64,000 bases of DNA from Shewanella cutis. GTDB taxonomy: Bacteria; Pseudomonadota; Gammaproteobacteria; Enterobacterales; Shewanellaceae. The stretch's first letter is position 1. Each line of letters begins with the position of its first letter. This document shows, in pieces, positions 18,487-26,494 of the stretch. The notes under the pieces were generated by a model. The model was not told where the DNA came from. It searched no databases and worked only from the letters and a program-made list of their open reading frames with translations. Position numbers and translations under genes: made by a program. Where the stretch lies: the NCBI RefSeq assembly GCF_022410515.1, contig NZ_JACSDI010000013.1, forward strand, positions 1 to 64,000, read 5' to 3'.

Positions 18487-18837
18487 ATGACCAAAGTCAC
18501 CATTTACCATAACCCACGTTGTTCAAAAAGCCGTGAAACCTTAGCCCTACTCGAGCAACAAGGTTGTGATATTACAGTAGTGGAATACCTCAAAAATCCA
18601 CCTAGCGCAGCTGAGATCCACGAGATATTAGCCAGACTGCAACTCAGTGCCCGTGAGCTCATGCGTACGAAAGAAGACGAATATCAAGCTTTAGGTCTTA
18701 GCGATCCTACGCTCAGTGAAGAGACGCTCATTGAAGCAATGGTCAACACGCCCAAATTAATTGAACGCCCAATCGTACTGGCAAATCAACAGGCTGCCAT
18801 TGGTCGCCCACCAGAAAATGTACTGAACATTCTCTAA
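18487..18837 (+). CDS. arsC: ArsC-family arsenate reductase-like protein (YfgD)
   Basis: A 116-aa glutaredoxin-fold protein with the ArsC signature IYHNPRCSKSRETL and the conserved basic residue in RPIVL near the C-terminus. It corresponds to E. coli YfgD beside BepA, whose physiological substrate may not be arsenate. In-frame ATGs at 18460, 18469 and 18487 all have weak ribosome sites. 18487 is preferred because it gives the family length and the usual MTKVTIYHNP start. DUF2069 follows 52 bp downstream and is likely cotranscribed. Confidence 0.85.
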   Translation: MTKVTIYHNPRCSKSRETLALLEQQGCDITVVEYLKNPPSAAEIHEILARLQLSARELMRTKEDEYQALGLSDPTLSEETLIEAMVNTPKLIERPIVLANQQAAIGRPPENVLNIL

Positions 18838-18889
18838 TGTTGTTCAGGCAATTTCGCCATCATTCAAAGATGTTAAGATTAGGAATATC

Positions 18890-19270
18890 ATGACCTCAAA
18901 CACTCTATTGACCCTCAGCCGCTTAGGCTACCTTGCCCTTGTTCTGCTGCTGGGCGGCTGGTTTATTGGTCAAGGCATTAATGGGGAATATACTCTATTA
19001 TTCAGTCTATTATGGGTAATACCTTTGTTGCTGCCCATAAGCGGTATTTTAAAAGGCAATCCTTACACCTACGCATGGGCCAGCTTTATTTTATGCTTGT
19101 ACATGCTGCACGCACTCACCTTACTTTATGTCACGACCGATGCATTGGTGTTTGCCGTTATTGAAGTCCTGCTGATTGGCGTACTCTTGATTGCCTTTCC
19201 ATTTTACGCCCGTATTCGTGGCCGTGAACTAGGACTTGGCCTGAAGAAAAAATCCGATAAACAAGACTGA
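18890..19270 (+). CDS. DUF2069 family inner-membrane protein
   Basis: A 126-aa protein with four hydrophobic helices (about 13-28, 33-50, 60-82 and 86-106) and a short basic C-terminal tail. The family motif GILKGNPYTYAW lies at 53-64. Its function is unknown. In many gammaproteobacteria it accompanies the YfgD-type reductase, as here. It ends with a terminator at 19291. Confidence 0.85.
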   Translation: MTSNTLLTLSRLGYLALVLLLGGWFIGQGINGEYTLLFSLLWVIPLLLPISGILKGNPYTYAWASFILCLYMLHALTLLYVTTDALVFAVIEVLLIGVLLIAFPFYARIRGRELGLGLKKKSDKQD

Positions 19271-19290
19271 TATTCGCAATGCAATATATT

Positions 19291-19322
19291 AAAGCGCAGT
19301 TCAATGACACCGCGCTTTTTAT
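19291..19322 (+). terminator. Terminator after DUF2069 gene
   Basis: The stem AAAGCGC / GCGCTTT with a 14-base loop is followed by a T run. Confidence 0.65.
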
Positions 19323-19478
19323 TAACAGGCTGACCACTCATATTCACTAGCGCACAATTTTTTAGCCAACACACTGAATTATCTCCTATCCCCTGTAATC
19401 ACTTGTGAATAACTCACAACATTTAACCTACCTTTGATCGCTTTTTGTAACCAAAAGAGCGTGCTATAGTCATTTTTT

Positions 19479-19530
19479 GCCAGTACATGACGGTGAATTT
19501 TGCCAGTACATGACGGTGAATTTTGCCAGT
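19479..19530 (+). repeat. 23-bp tandem direct repeat
   Basis: Two exact units of GCCAGTACATGACGGTGAA plus TTTT begin at 19479 and 19502, followed by a partial third GCCAGT at 19525. They lie 47 bp upstream of the lipoprotein start and could sit inside its promoter or leader. Confidence 0.9.
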
Positions 19531-19576
19531 CAATCGACAAAAACAAACAATAACAGCGAGTTAATTGGAGTGTGAC

Positions 19577-21529
19577 ATGATGGAAATATGGGGTCCAATT
19601 CGTCGATTAGGTATCATCGCTGCAGCAGCAACACTGGGTGCCTGTGGCGGCGGAGGTGATAGCAACAGCGATGGCGGTATAGTTACGCCACCCACCACCA
19701 ATGTGCCACGCTGCACGTCGGTCACACCATTAGTCACCACAGATGCTGGTGCAATACGATTCAAAACGGAATCTCAATACAGTGTGGGACAATCCAGTGC
19801 CATTATTGCCAGCCTAAGCAATCGCGATTCGCAGGATCTCACTTTCCGTTGGCAACAACTCGAAGGCCCCAGCATTGAACTCGTTAGCCAAAATAGTCCA
19901 GTATTAACCTTAGAGCCCCCAGCAGCAGGTAACTATCGTTTTCGCTTACAAATCACTGGAACCAATACCAATGTTACCGGTGATATCAGCATTAATGCAG
20001 ATAGTAGCATCGGCGGATTGCTGAATATTCGTCAAGATCATCAAGCCGTTGAAGGCAACGATGTGAGCTTGCGAATTGGCCAGCAAGCTGGCCTCAGTGC
20101 CAGCAATATCAATTGGTGTATTGCCGAAGGCCCAGAGGTGACTTTAGATATTAGTGACCCGTTCAGGCCATTGTTTACAGCCCCTAGTGTTGCGCAAGAT
20201 ACCCTCATACGCTTAAGAGCTAGCGCCAGCATTAACGGCACCTCGATCACGGATGAAGCCTTTGTATTAACCACCGCGGCACCAGCAATAAGCTCCAGTT
20301 ACTTTGATACGCCACTTGCGCGTACTCACGCTTATAATCCAGCCTCACCTTATGCCAGAGCCTTAACGAGCTGTGTGTATTCCAATCAGCTCAAAGAGTC
20401 TTGTACGATCAATCAATTGCCACTCATAGGCCAAGTTTCAGATAACCTTGATGTAGATACAATTCTCGATCGGGTGTTAGTGTCCCACGATTGGATGGGT
20501 GATAATTTTGCTGCGTTTTTACAACAAATGGATCCCAATAGTGACTTTGCTCGACTGCTACAATCGGTCACTGCAGTAGTGATTAGTTATGATGTGCGCC
20601 CATCTTTCTATTGGGTTGTTACAGGGGCAATTTATCTCGACCCCAATGATCTCTGGCTCACACCGATGCAGCGCGATACCATCAATGAAGCGCCGGATTA
20701 TCGCAGCAGCTTTGGTAATGAACTCAATTTCATCATGCCGTGGCGCTATGTTAAAAATAACCAATATGCCTCCCAAGGATTCCCCATTACCACAAGGGCA
20801 AAACGGACTCTGGCCCAAATAAACCCAGACTTAGCCTCACTCTTGTACCACGAACTCGCCCACGCTAATGACTTCTTCCCAAGAAGCGTGCATGCATCGC
20901 TCACAGGCCCAAGACTATTGGATGACTATAGTCGCCGAAATGCCAATAAAAGTTTGATTTCAGACCAAGTGAGTCGAAGCTACCCATTGACTAGCACTGA
21001 AATGACGGGGCTTGCGGGGGTTAGCTTTTTGGGTGCGAAAGCCACTGCTACCCAAAAAGCCTATCAACCATCCGATGTCAGTACGTTTTTCTCCAGCGAT
21101 ATCGCCAACGACTTCTATTCCTATTCCAGCACCCGCGAAGATACGGCAATGCTATTTGAAGAAGCCATGATGAGTTATCGCTATCAAATCCTGCGGGATG
21201 TGGCAGTAACAAATGCACCCGAGGTAATTACCGCTGACACAATTATCGTAAACTGGGGGCAAAGAAGCCGCATTGGTGCGGATGATTTAGTAAACCGTGC
21301 AGCCTTAGTGATCGATGGCATGTTACCGGAGTTAGATGGTATTACCTTGCTGACAAGCTTGCCCGAACCGATTCAGATGACCCAAGGCCAAAGCTGGCGT
21401 CAAACCTTAGGCATGTCAGCCAATACTGCCATTGCGAAAGGACAACAAAGTACCGCGGGCAGCGGTGATAGCGTAACCGAGCCAGAGCTGCGTTTCAGCG
21501 GCGATCGTCACCGCCATCCGCAGCAATAG
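19577..21529 (+). CDS. Putative lipoprotein with zincin-like HExxH motif and PKD-like N-terminus
   Basis: A 650-aa secreted protein. The type II signal peptide is clear: basic start, hydrophobic stretch and lipobox L20-G21-A22-C23, then a glycine/serine/aspartate linker. Residues 70-140 look like an Ig/PKD strand domain (FRWQQLEGPSIEL, GNYRFRLQITG), with a second such region at 150-235. H425-E426-L-A-H429 (LYHELAHANDFF) gives a gluzincin-type zinc site, and a later EEAMMSY helix could supply the third ligand. I do not recognise the family. ATG 19577 is chosen because TTGGAGTG precedes it; the frame itself opens at TTG 19565. Confidence 0.72.
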   Translation: MMEIWGPIRRLGIIAAAATLGACGGGGDSNSDGGIVTPPTTNVPRCTSVTPLVTTDAGAIRFKTESQYSVGQSSAIIASLSNRDSQDLTFRWQQLEGPSIELVSQNSPVLTLEPPAAGNYRFRLQITGTNTNVTGDISINADSSIGGLLNIRQDHQAVEGNDVSLRIGQQAGLSASNINWCIAEGPEVTLDISDPFRPLFTAPSVAQDTLIRLRASASINGTSITDEAFVLTTAAPAISSSYFDTPLARTHAYNPASPYARALTSCVYSNQLKESCTINQLPLIGQVSDNLDVDTILDRVLVSHDWMGDNFAAFLQQMDPNSDFARLLQSVTAVVISYDVRPSFYWVVTGAIYLDPNDLWLTPMQRDTINEAPDYRSSFGNELNFIMPWRYVKNNQYASQGFPITTRAKRTLAQINPDLASLLYHELAHANDFFPRSVHASLTGPRLLDDYSRRNANKSLISDQVSRSYPLTSTEMTGLAGVSFLGAKATATQKAYQPSDVSTFFSSDIANDFYSYSSTREDTAMLFEEAMMSYRYQILRDVAVTNAPEVITADTIIVNWGQRSRIGADDLVNRAALVIDGMLPELDGITLLTSLPEPIQMTQGQSWRQTLGMSANTAIAKGQQSTAGSGDSVTEPELRFSGDRHRHPQQ

Positions 21530-21591
21530 TCACTCGAATCTAAGCGATCTGACGGACAAGATTTCAGTATTTCAGATCGTTTTGAAGACAG

Positions 21592-21627
21592 AAAAAAGCC
21601 CGTCGAAATCATTCGACGGGCTTTTTT
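21592..21627. terminator. Bidirectional terminator between the lipoprotein gene and hda
   Basis: A perfect stem GCCCGTCGAA / TTCGACGGGC is flanked by A6 and T6. Confidence 0.92.
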
Positions 21628-21645
21628 ATGGATCCGCTAATGAGC

Positions 21646-22356
21646 TCAGAGGTGCAGCATTTCTTTTGCAAAAGGAATAGTGAGTTTACGCTGATGTACT
21701 AAAGATGCCTTATCAAGTTTATCTAATACATCAAACAAGGTACGTAAGTCCCTTGCCATACGATTGAGTAAAAAGCGCCCAACGTCTTCAGGTAATTGCA
21801 GCCCACGCATGGCAGCACGGCGTTGCAATGCCGCGAGTTTTTCATCATCTGCCATCGGCTGCAGTTGATAATTAAGTCCCCACTGCATTCTTGAGACTAA
21901 ATCGGGTAACAAAAAGCCTGCATCCGCTGGTGCAGACCGACCGCTAACCACCAGCGCGCAGCGTTTATTTTCGGCAACGCGATTGTACAGATCAAAAATA
22001 GCTTCTTCCCAAACGGGATGGCCTGCGATGTCGTCCACATCATCAATACAGATCAAATCCAGTTGTTCCAAGCCTTCCAATAAAGCCGTTGAAATACTCG
22101 CATGGATCCCAAGTGGCAGATAAAAACTGCGACGGTCGAGTTCATTAGCATGGGCACAGGCGGCATGCATTAGGTGAGTTCGACCCGATTTAACCGGCCC
22201 CCAAACATAGATGGCCGCCTCACCATGCCCCTCGGCATTGGCGCGCAGTTTTTGAATAAGTTCATCATTACCCGCTGCCGGATAATAACTATTAAAGGTT
22301 TCATCATCTGGTAGATACACCGGTAATGAAAGTTGTAGCGGTGAGTTTAATGGCAC
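21646..22356 (-). CDS. hda: DnaA regulatory inactivator Hda
   Basis: A 236-aa AAA+ protein that, with the DNA-loaded sliding clamp, promotes hydrolysis of DnaA-bound ATP and prevents reinitiation. The N-terminal QLSLPVYLP stretch is the clamp-binding motif, followed by the P-loop-like GPVKSGRTHLMHA (about 54-66) and Walker B LICIDDVD. The DnaA-like lid extends to the C-terminus, and no DNA-binding domain IV is present, which separates it from DnaA. It follows a DUF2066 gene on the same strand (gap 75 bp), an arrangement common in related genomes. Confidence 0.94.
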   Translation of the reverse strand: MPLNSPLQLSLPVYLPDDETFNSYYPAAGNDELIQKLRANAEGHGEAAIYVWGPVKSGRTHLMHAACAHANELDRRSFYLPLGIHASISTALLEGLEQLDLICIDDVDDIAGHPVWEEAIFDLYNRVAENKRCALVVSGRSAPADAGFLLPDLVSRMQWGLNYQLQPMADDEKLAALQRRAAMRGLQLPEDVGRFLLNRMARDLRTLFDVLDKLDKASLVHQRKLTIPFAKEMLHL

Positions 22357-22431
22357 TCGTACGTCTCAATATCAATAAATTATCAACCCCACGCGACTGA
22401 GCTACAATCACCCAGTCTCAACGAGGGAAGT

Positions 22432-23514
22432 TTAAGGTAAACGCCATTGATAGACAGTTTTACCTGCTGGACTCGCGCTGGCGGAAAACTCTCCAGGCGC
22501 CACCACCGAAATTCTCGGCTCTAAACTTAATAAGCGCTCAAAGTCAGTCTGTGAGCCAAATAGATCTAACGTAAAGGTCACTGTGTTGCCTTGGATACGT
22601 GACAACGTGGCATTCTTAACCGCACTCAGTTGTTTTAAATACTTTTCCACCTCGACAACTTGAGCCATTTTATCAATGTTAACAAAGGTTACACTGGCCC
22701 CAACCTGCTCACCAGAGTCTGCAATAGCATACTTAGTAAAATAGTAATCCCCTAAGGCGGCCATCATTGCTGTGATCGCCTGCGCACTATTTTCGGCACT
22801 GCCATTAAAAGTAAATAAAGGTGGCGTTAATGAATCTATCGTGGTTTTAGAATAGAGGTTTAAACGATAACGCACTCGGCTCCCTTCTGGATCAATGGCC
22901 ATAAGGGCTAAGAAATCAGCTTGATAACGACCTGATACACTGGCAACGATATCTGCAAACATCCCTTTGACATCATTTGGATTAATCCCCATTAATTCAT
23001 CAAGATCGAGGATAGGTAGTAGCACAGGGATCCCACGCTCATCGGAGAAAGTACTAAACGCCTTACGCTCGGCTAAGGTTGAAGAATCACTCAATAAAAT
23101 GGTGTCTCCCTCACTCGGCATCGCCACCCAAAACAGGGTCAATGGACGTTGGGTGCCCCATACAGGGAGTTGGGCTTGACGCAGTAAAGACACAATCCGT
23201 CTATGCTCAAAATTTGCTTTCAGCAACAGCTGGCCATTTTGTTCAACATAACCAAATTGACTTAGCAAAGCTTCAGGGTTGGCCAATTGCGATTGGATCA
23301 CGCTATTATCCAAAGAACGGGCTGTCCCCGTATTCTTTATGATCACTTTTTCTAATGCAGTTTTAAGTGCGCTATTACGCTCTAGAACCGCACGGGATGT
23401 GACTGGTACGTCAGCCTCATCTAATTTACTCACTTCAACAGCTTGCAGGCTATTAACGGTAAACAGGCAGTATAAAAACGCGACTAAGCTTGGCTTTAAT
23501 AGAAATTTCAGCAT
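22432..23514 (-). CDS. DUF2066 domain-containing exported protein
   Basis: A 360-aa protein with a signal peptide (about 1-26, core VAFLYCLFTV, cut after LQA). The DUF2066 body starts with the R-x-x-A-L-x-x-A-L-x-x-V pattern (RNSALKTALEKVI). Its function is unknown; the family lies upstream of hda in many gammaproteobacteria, as here. There is no transmembrane segment after the signal, so it is probably periplasmic. The gap 23515-23729 towards the divergent uraA holds both promoters. Confidence 0.85.
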   Translation of the reverse strand: MLKFLLKPSLVAFLYCLFTVNSLQAVEVSKLDEADVPVTSRAVLERNSALKTALEKVIIKNTGTARSLDNSVIQSQLANPEALLSQFGYVEQNGQLLLKANFEHRRIVSLLRQAQLPVWGTQRPLTLFWVAMPSEGDTILLSDSSTLAERKAFSTFSDERGIPVLLPILDLDELMGINPNDVKGMFADIVASVSGRYQADFLALMAIDPEGSRVRYRLNLYSKTTIDSLTPPLFTFNGSAENSAQAITAMMAALGDYYFTKYAIADSGEQVGASVTFVNIDKMAQVVEVEKYLKQLSAVKNATLSRIQGNTVTFTLDLFGSQTDFERLLSLEPRISVVAPGEFSASASPAGKTVYQWRLP

Positions 23515-23729
23515 CTTTGGGTAGTTGAAGTTACGTCAGATAGTGCAAATTGTACCATAGTTAGCGCCTTTAGCGAGCCTTAGCCTTATTCGGCACACGG
23601 ATTGAGGCTCTCCAGTCTGGTCGGCTATAAAACAGTGATCGCCGCCTGCAAATACGCCATTTAATAAAGAACATATTGCAACAAACTGTTATCATCTCGC
23701 GGTTTACCCTAAATTCACGAGAATAATAA

Positions 23730-24968
23730 ATGAGACGACTTGCTATTCCTCTGCAGGGCGCACAAATGCTGTTTGTGGCATTTGGTGCCCTCGTGCTGAT
23801 GCCACTGTTAACAGGGCTCGATACTAGTGTTGCGTTGTTTACCGCAGGTATTGGTACCTTACTCTTTCAATTAATTACTAAACGCCAAGTGCCCATATTT
23901 CTGGCTTCCTCTTTTGCTTTTATCGCCCCCATTCTTTACGGAGTACAAACGTGGGGGATCCCATCGACCATGGGAGGCATTATGGCCGCAGGCGTAGTGT
24001 ATGTTTGCCTAGGCGCGTTAGTGAAAGTTCGCGGTACCGATTTTATTCACAAACTACTGCCTCCTGTGGTGGTTGGTCCGGTGATCATTATCATTGGACT
24101 GGGCTTAGCGCCCGTCGCTGTGAATATGGCACTGGGTAAAAGTGGCGACGGCAGTTTAACCTTAGTCCCAACCAACACGGCATTAATCATTTCGCTTGTA
24201 TCCCTGTGTACTACTATCGCCGTAGCCATTTTTGCCAAGGGGCTACTCAAGGTAATGCCCATTCTTGCGGGGATTATCGTTGGTTATGGCCTGAGTCTCG
24301 CCTTTGGAATTGTTGATTTTTCAGTGGTGACAGCGGCAAGTTGGATTGCTATTCCTAAATTTGTTGCGCCCGAATTTAACTGGCATGCCATTGCGTTTAT
24401 GATCCCTGTAGCCATTGCTCCTGCGGTTGAACATATCGGTGACATCTTGGCTATTTCCAATGTCACAGGTAAGGATTTTATGAAAAAACCGGGCCTGCAT
24501 CGCACGTTAACGGGTGACGGTGTAGCAACCATTGCGGCAGCGGCCTTTGGTGGACCACCAAATACGACTTATTCAGAAGTCACTGGTGCGGTCACGTTAA
24601 CCCGTAACTTCGATCCAAGGATCATGACGTGGACCGCTATCACCGCCATTACGTTGGCCTTTGTGGGTAAATTAGGCGCATTGATGCAAACCATTCCAGT
24701 ACCAGTGATGGGCGGTATTATGTGTTTATTATTTGGTTCGATCGCAGCTGTGGGGCTAAATACCTTAATCCGCAATCACGTGGATTTATCCGAGCCGCGT
24801 AATTTAAGCATTGTCGGTGTCACCTTAGTCTTTGGCATTGGCGGTATGGCCTTTGGTATTGGCTCCTTCAGCCTGACAGGTATCAGCCTTTGCGGTATTG
24901 TGGCCATTACCATGAATCTGCTATTACCTGCGAGCAAACACCACAAACAAGATGTGGCATCACACTAA
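23730..24968 (+). CDS. uraA: Uracil/xanthine permease (UraA/NCS2 family)
   Basis: A 412-aa inner-membrane proton-linked nucleobase transporter with 12-14 hydrophobic segments. The NCS2 signatures are present: the Q/E-H motif PAVEHIGDILAISNVTG (about 229-245) and GGPPNTTYSEVTGAV (about 273-287). The QGAQMLFVAFGALVLMPLLTG opening is that of the uracil branch. It is monocistronic, closed by the terminator at 25035. Confidence 0.92.
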   Translation: MRRLAIPLQGAQMLFVAFGALVLMPLLTGLDTSVALFTAGIGTLLFQLITKRQVPIFLASSFAFIAPILYGVQTWGIPSTMGGIMAAGVVYVCLGALVKVRGTDFIHKLLPPVVVGPVIIIIGLGLAPVAVNMALGKSGDGSLTLVPTNTALIISLVSLCTTIAVAIFAKGLLKVMPILAGIIVGYGLSLAFGIVDFSVVTAASWIAIPKFVAPEFNWHAIAFMIPVAIAPAVEHIGDILAISNVTGKDFMKKPGLHRTLTGDGVATIAAAAFGGPPNTTYSEVTGAVTLTRNFDPRIMTWTAITAITLAFVGKLGALMQTIPVPVMGGIMCLLFGSIAAVGLNTLIRNHVDLSEPRNLSIVGVTLVFGIGGMAFGIGSFSLTGISLCGIVAITMNLLLPASKHHKQDVASH

Positions 24969-25034
24969 GTTTTGACCTTGAATCGGCCATACAAAAACTG
25001 AACACCAAATTTTTACTCAGTAGGCATTTGGCAA

Positions 25035-25072
25035 TAAAAAAGCCGCTAAGTTATTCACTTAGCGGCTTTTTG
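25035..25072. terminator. Bidirectional terminator between uraA and grxD
   Basis: The stem AGCCGCTAAG / CTTAGCGGCT is flanked by A6 and T5. Confidence 0.92.
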
Positions 25073-25100
25073 TTATTCTTTCATCAATCTCTTACAGTAA

Positions 25101-25433
25101 TTACTCTGCAGTTTTATATTTTTCAGCAGTGGCTTTGATTAATGGCTGTAATTCACCTTTTTGGTACATATCAACCACGATATCACAACCGCCAATCAGC
25201 TCACCTTCAATCCACAGTTGGGGGAAGGTCGGCCAGTTTGCATACTTAGGTAATTCAGCACGAATATCTGGGTGCTGGAGAATATCCACAAATGCAAACT
25301 GCTCACCGCAGTTAATCATGATTTGGGCTACCTGAGATGAAAAACCACAGCTAGGTAATTTAGGAGAACCCTTCATGTATACAATGATTGGGTTTTCAGC
25401 GATCTGCTGTTTAATTTTCTCTACTGTTTCCAT
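25101..25433 (-). CDS. grxD: Monothiol glutaredoxin Grx4
   Basis: A 110-aa monothiol glutaredoxin with the CGFS active site at C29-S32 (LPSCGFSSQ), the GSH-binding TFPQLW loop and the GGCD motif near 80-83. Grx4-type proteins bind a bridging [2Fe-2S] with glutathione and partner BolA in iron-sulfur trafficking. The sequence between it and divergent sodB (226 bp) contains TACAAT near 25599 as a likely sodB -10. Confidence 0.95.
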   Translation of the reverse strand: METVEKIKQQIAENPIIVYMKGSPKLPSCGFSSQVAQIMINCGEQFAFVDILQHPDIRAELPKYANWPTFPQLWIEGELIGGCDIVVDMYQKGELQPLIKATAEKYKTAE

Positions 25434-25659
25434 TTTAATTCCTAAGTATTATGACATTGACTCAATGCCGCTATTGTACGACAGCTAAGAGCAGAACAAA
25501 ATCCCACAGTTTGTAAGGTTATGGCCTGCAATTATTTTTTCGATGACGCCTATCTAATCAATTAGCCAAACAATGATTCACATCACAAATTTTATCGGTA
25601 CAATAGGGTCCAGTGAGCACGTTTAAAAAACGATAACCTAAGACCATGGAGAGATACTA

Positions 25660-26244
25660 ATGGCTTTCGAATTACCCGCATTACCATATGCAAAGAACGC
25701 ACTTGAACCACACATTTCTCAAGAAACCATTGAATACCACTACGGCAAGCATCACAACACCTACGTTGTTAAGCTAAACGGTTTAATCGAAGGAACCGAT
25801 TTCGCAGGCAAATCTTTAGAAGAAATCATCAAAACTTCTACTGGTGGCGTATTTAACAACGCAGCTCAAGTTTGGAACCACACTTTCTACTGGAACTGCT
25901 TAGCACCAAATGCTGGCGGTGAACCAACAGGCCCTGTGGCTGATGCCATCAACGCGGCTTTCGGCTCATTTGATGCATTCAAAGCCCAATTTACCGATTC
26001 AGCGGTCAACAACTTCGGTAGCGCTTGGACTTGGTTAGTGAAAAAAGCTGACGGCACTGTTGCTATCGTTAACACTAGCAATGCTGCAACACCTCTGACT
26101 GACAGCACTGTGACGCCAATTCTGACAGTTGACGTGTGGGAACACGCTTACTACATCGATTACCGCAACGTACGTCCTGACTACTTAGCCCACTTCTGGC
26201 AATTAGTTAACTGGGACTTCGTGAACCAAAACTTCGCGGGTTAA
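25660..26244 (+). CDS. sodB: Iron superoxide dismutase
   Basis: A 194-aa cytoplasmic superoxide dismutase. The metal ligands are H27, H74, D158 and H162 (DVWEHAYYIDYRN). Q70 in the NNAAQVWNH stretch is the residue that marks Fe-type rather than Mn-type enzymes. The start has a GGAGA ribosome site. It is transcribed divergently from grxD and closed by a strong terminator at 26264. Confidence 0.97.
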   Translation: MAFELPALPYAKNALEPHISQETIEYHYGKHHNTYVVKLNGLIEGTDFAGKSLEEIIKTSTGGVFNNAAQVWNHTFYWNCLAPNAGGEPTGPVADAINAAFGSFDAFKAQFTDSAVNNFGSAWTWLVKKADGTVAIVNTSNAATPLTDSTVTPILTVDVWEHAYYIDYRNVRPDYLAHFWQLVNWDFVNQNFAG

Positions 26245-26263
26245 TCGCTGCTAAATCATTCTG

Positions 26264-26290
26264 AAAAAGAGCCCAAGAGGCTCTTTTTTA
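26264..26290 (+). terminator. Terminator after sodB
   Basis: The stem AAAAAGAGCC / GGCTCTTTTTT with loop CAAGA begins 20 bases after the stop. Confidence 0.92.
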
Positions 26291-26494
26291 TACCCTCAAA
26301 AATCATTCACCTTGCCCTCTTTGACGAACGCTGCCCAATAGCTACAAGTGCAACAATTGCAATTGCAATCATTTGTTATTGTTTTTATTTGATATTTTTT
26401 GACACCGCAGACAAGTTTGTGTCTAAGATTAGTGTAGGAAGCTGAGAAATCAGTTATCCCTTCCATGATATCACTGGCGTTTCAGGGGGTTTAT

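Noticed and set aside
26410..26440. Possible stress-sigma -10 before prkA (CTAAGATT)
   Set aside because: The match is loose and no matching upstream feature is clear; noted only in the gene entry.
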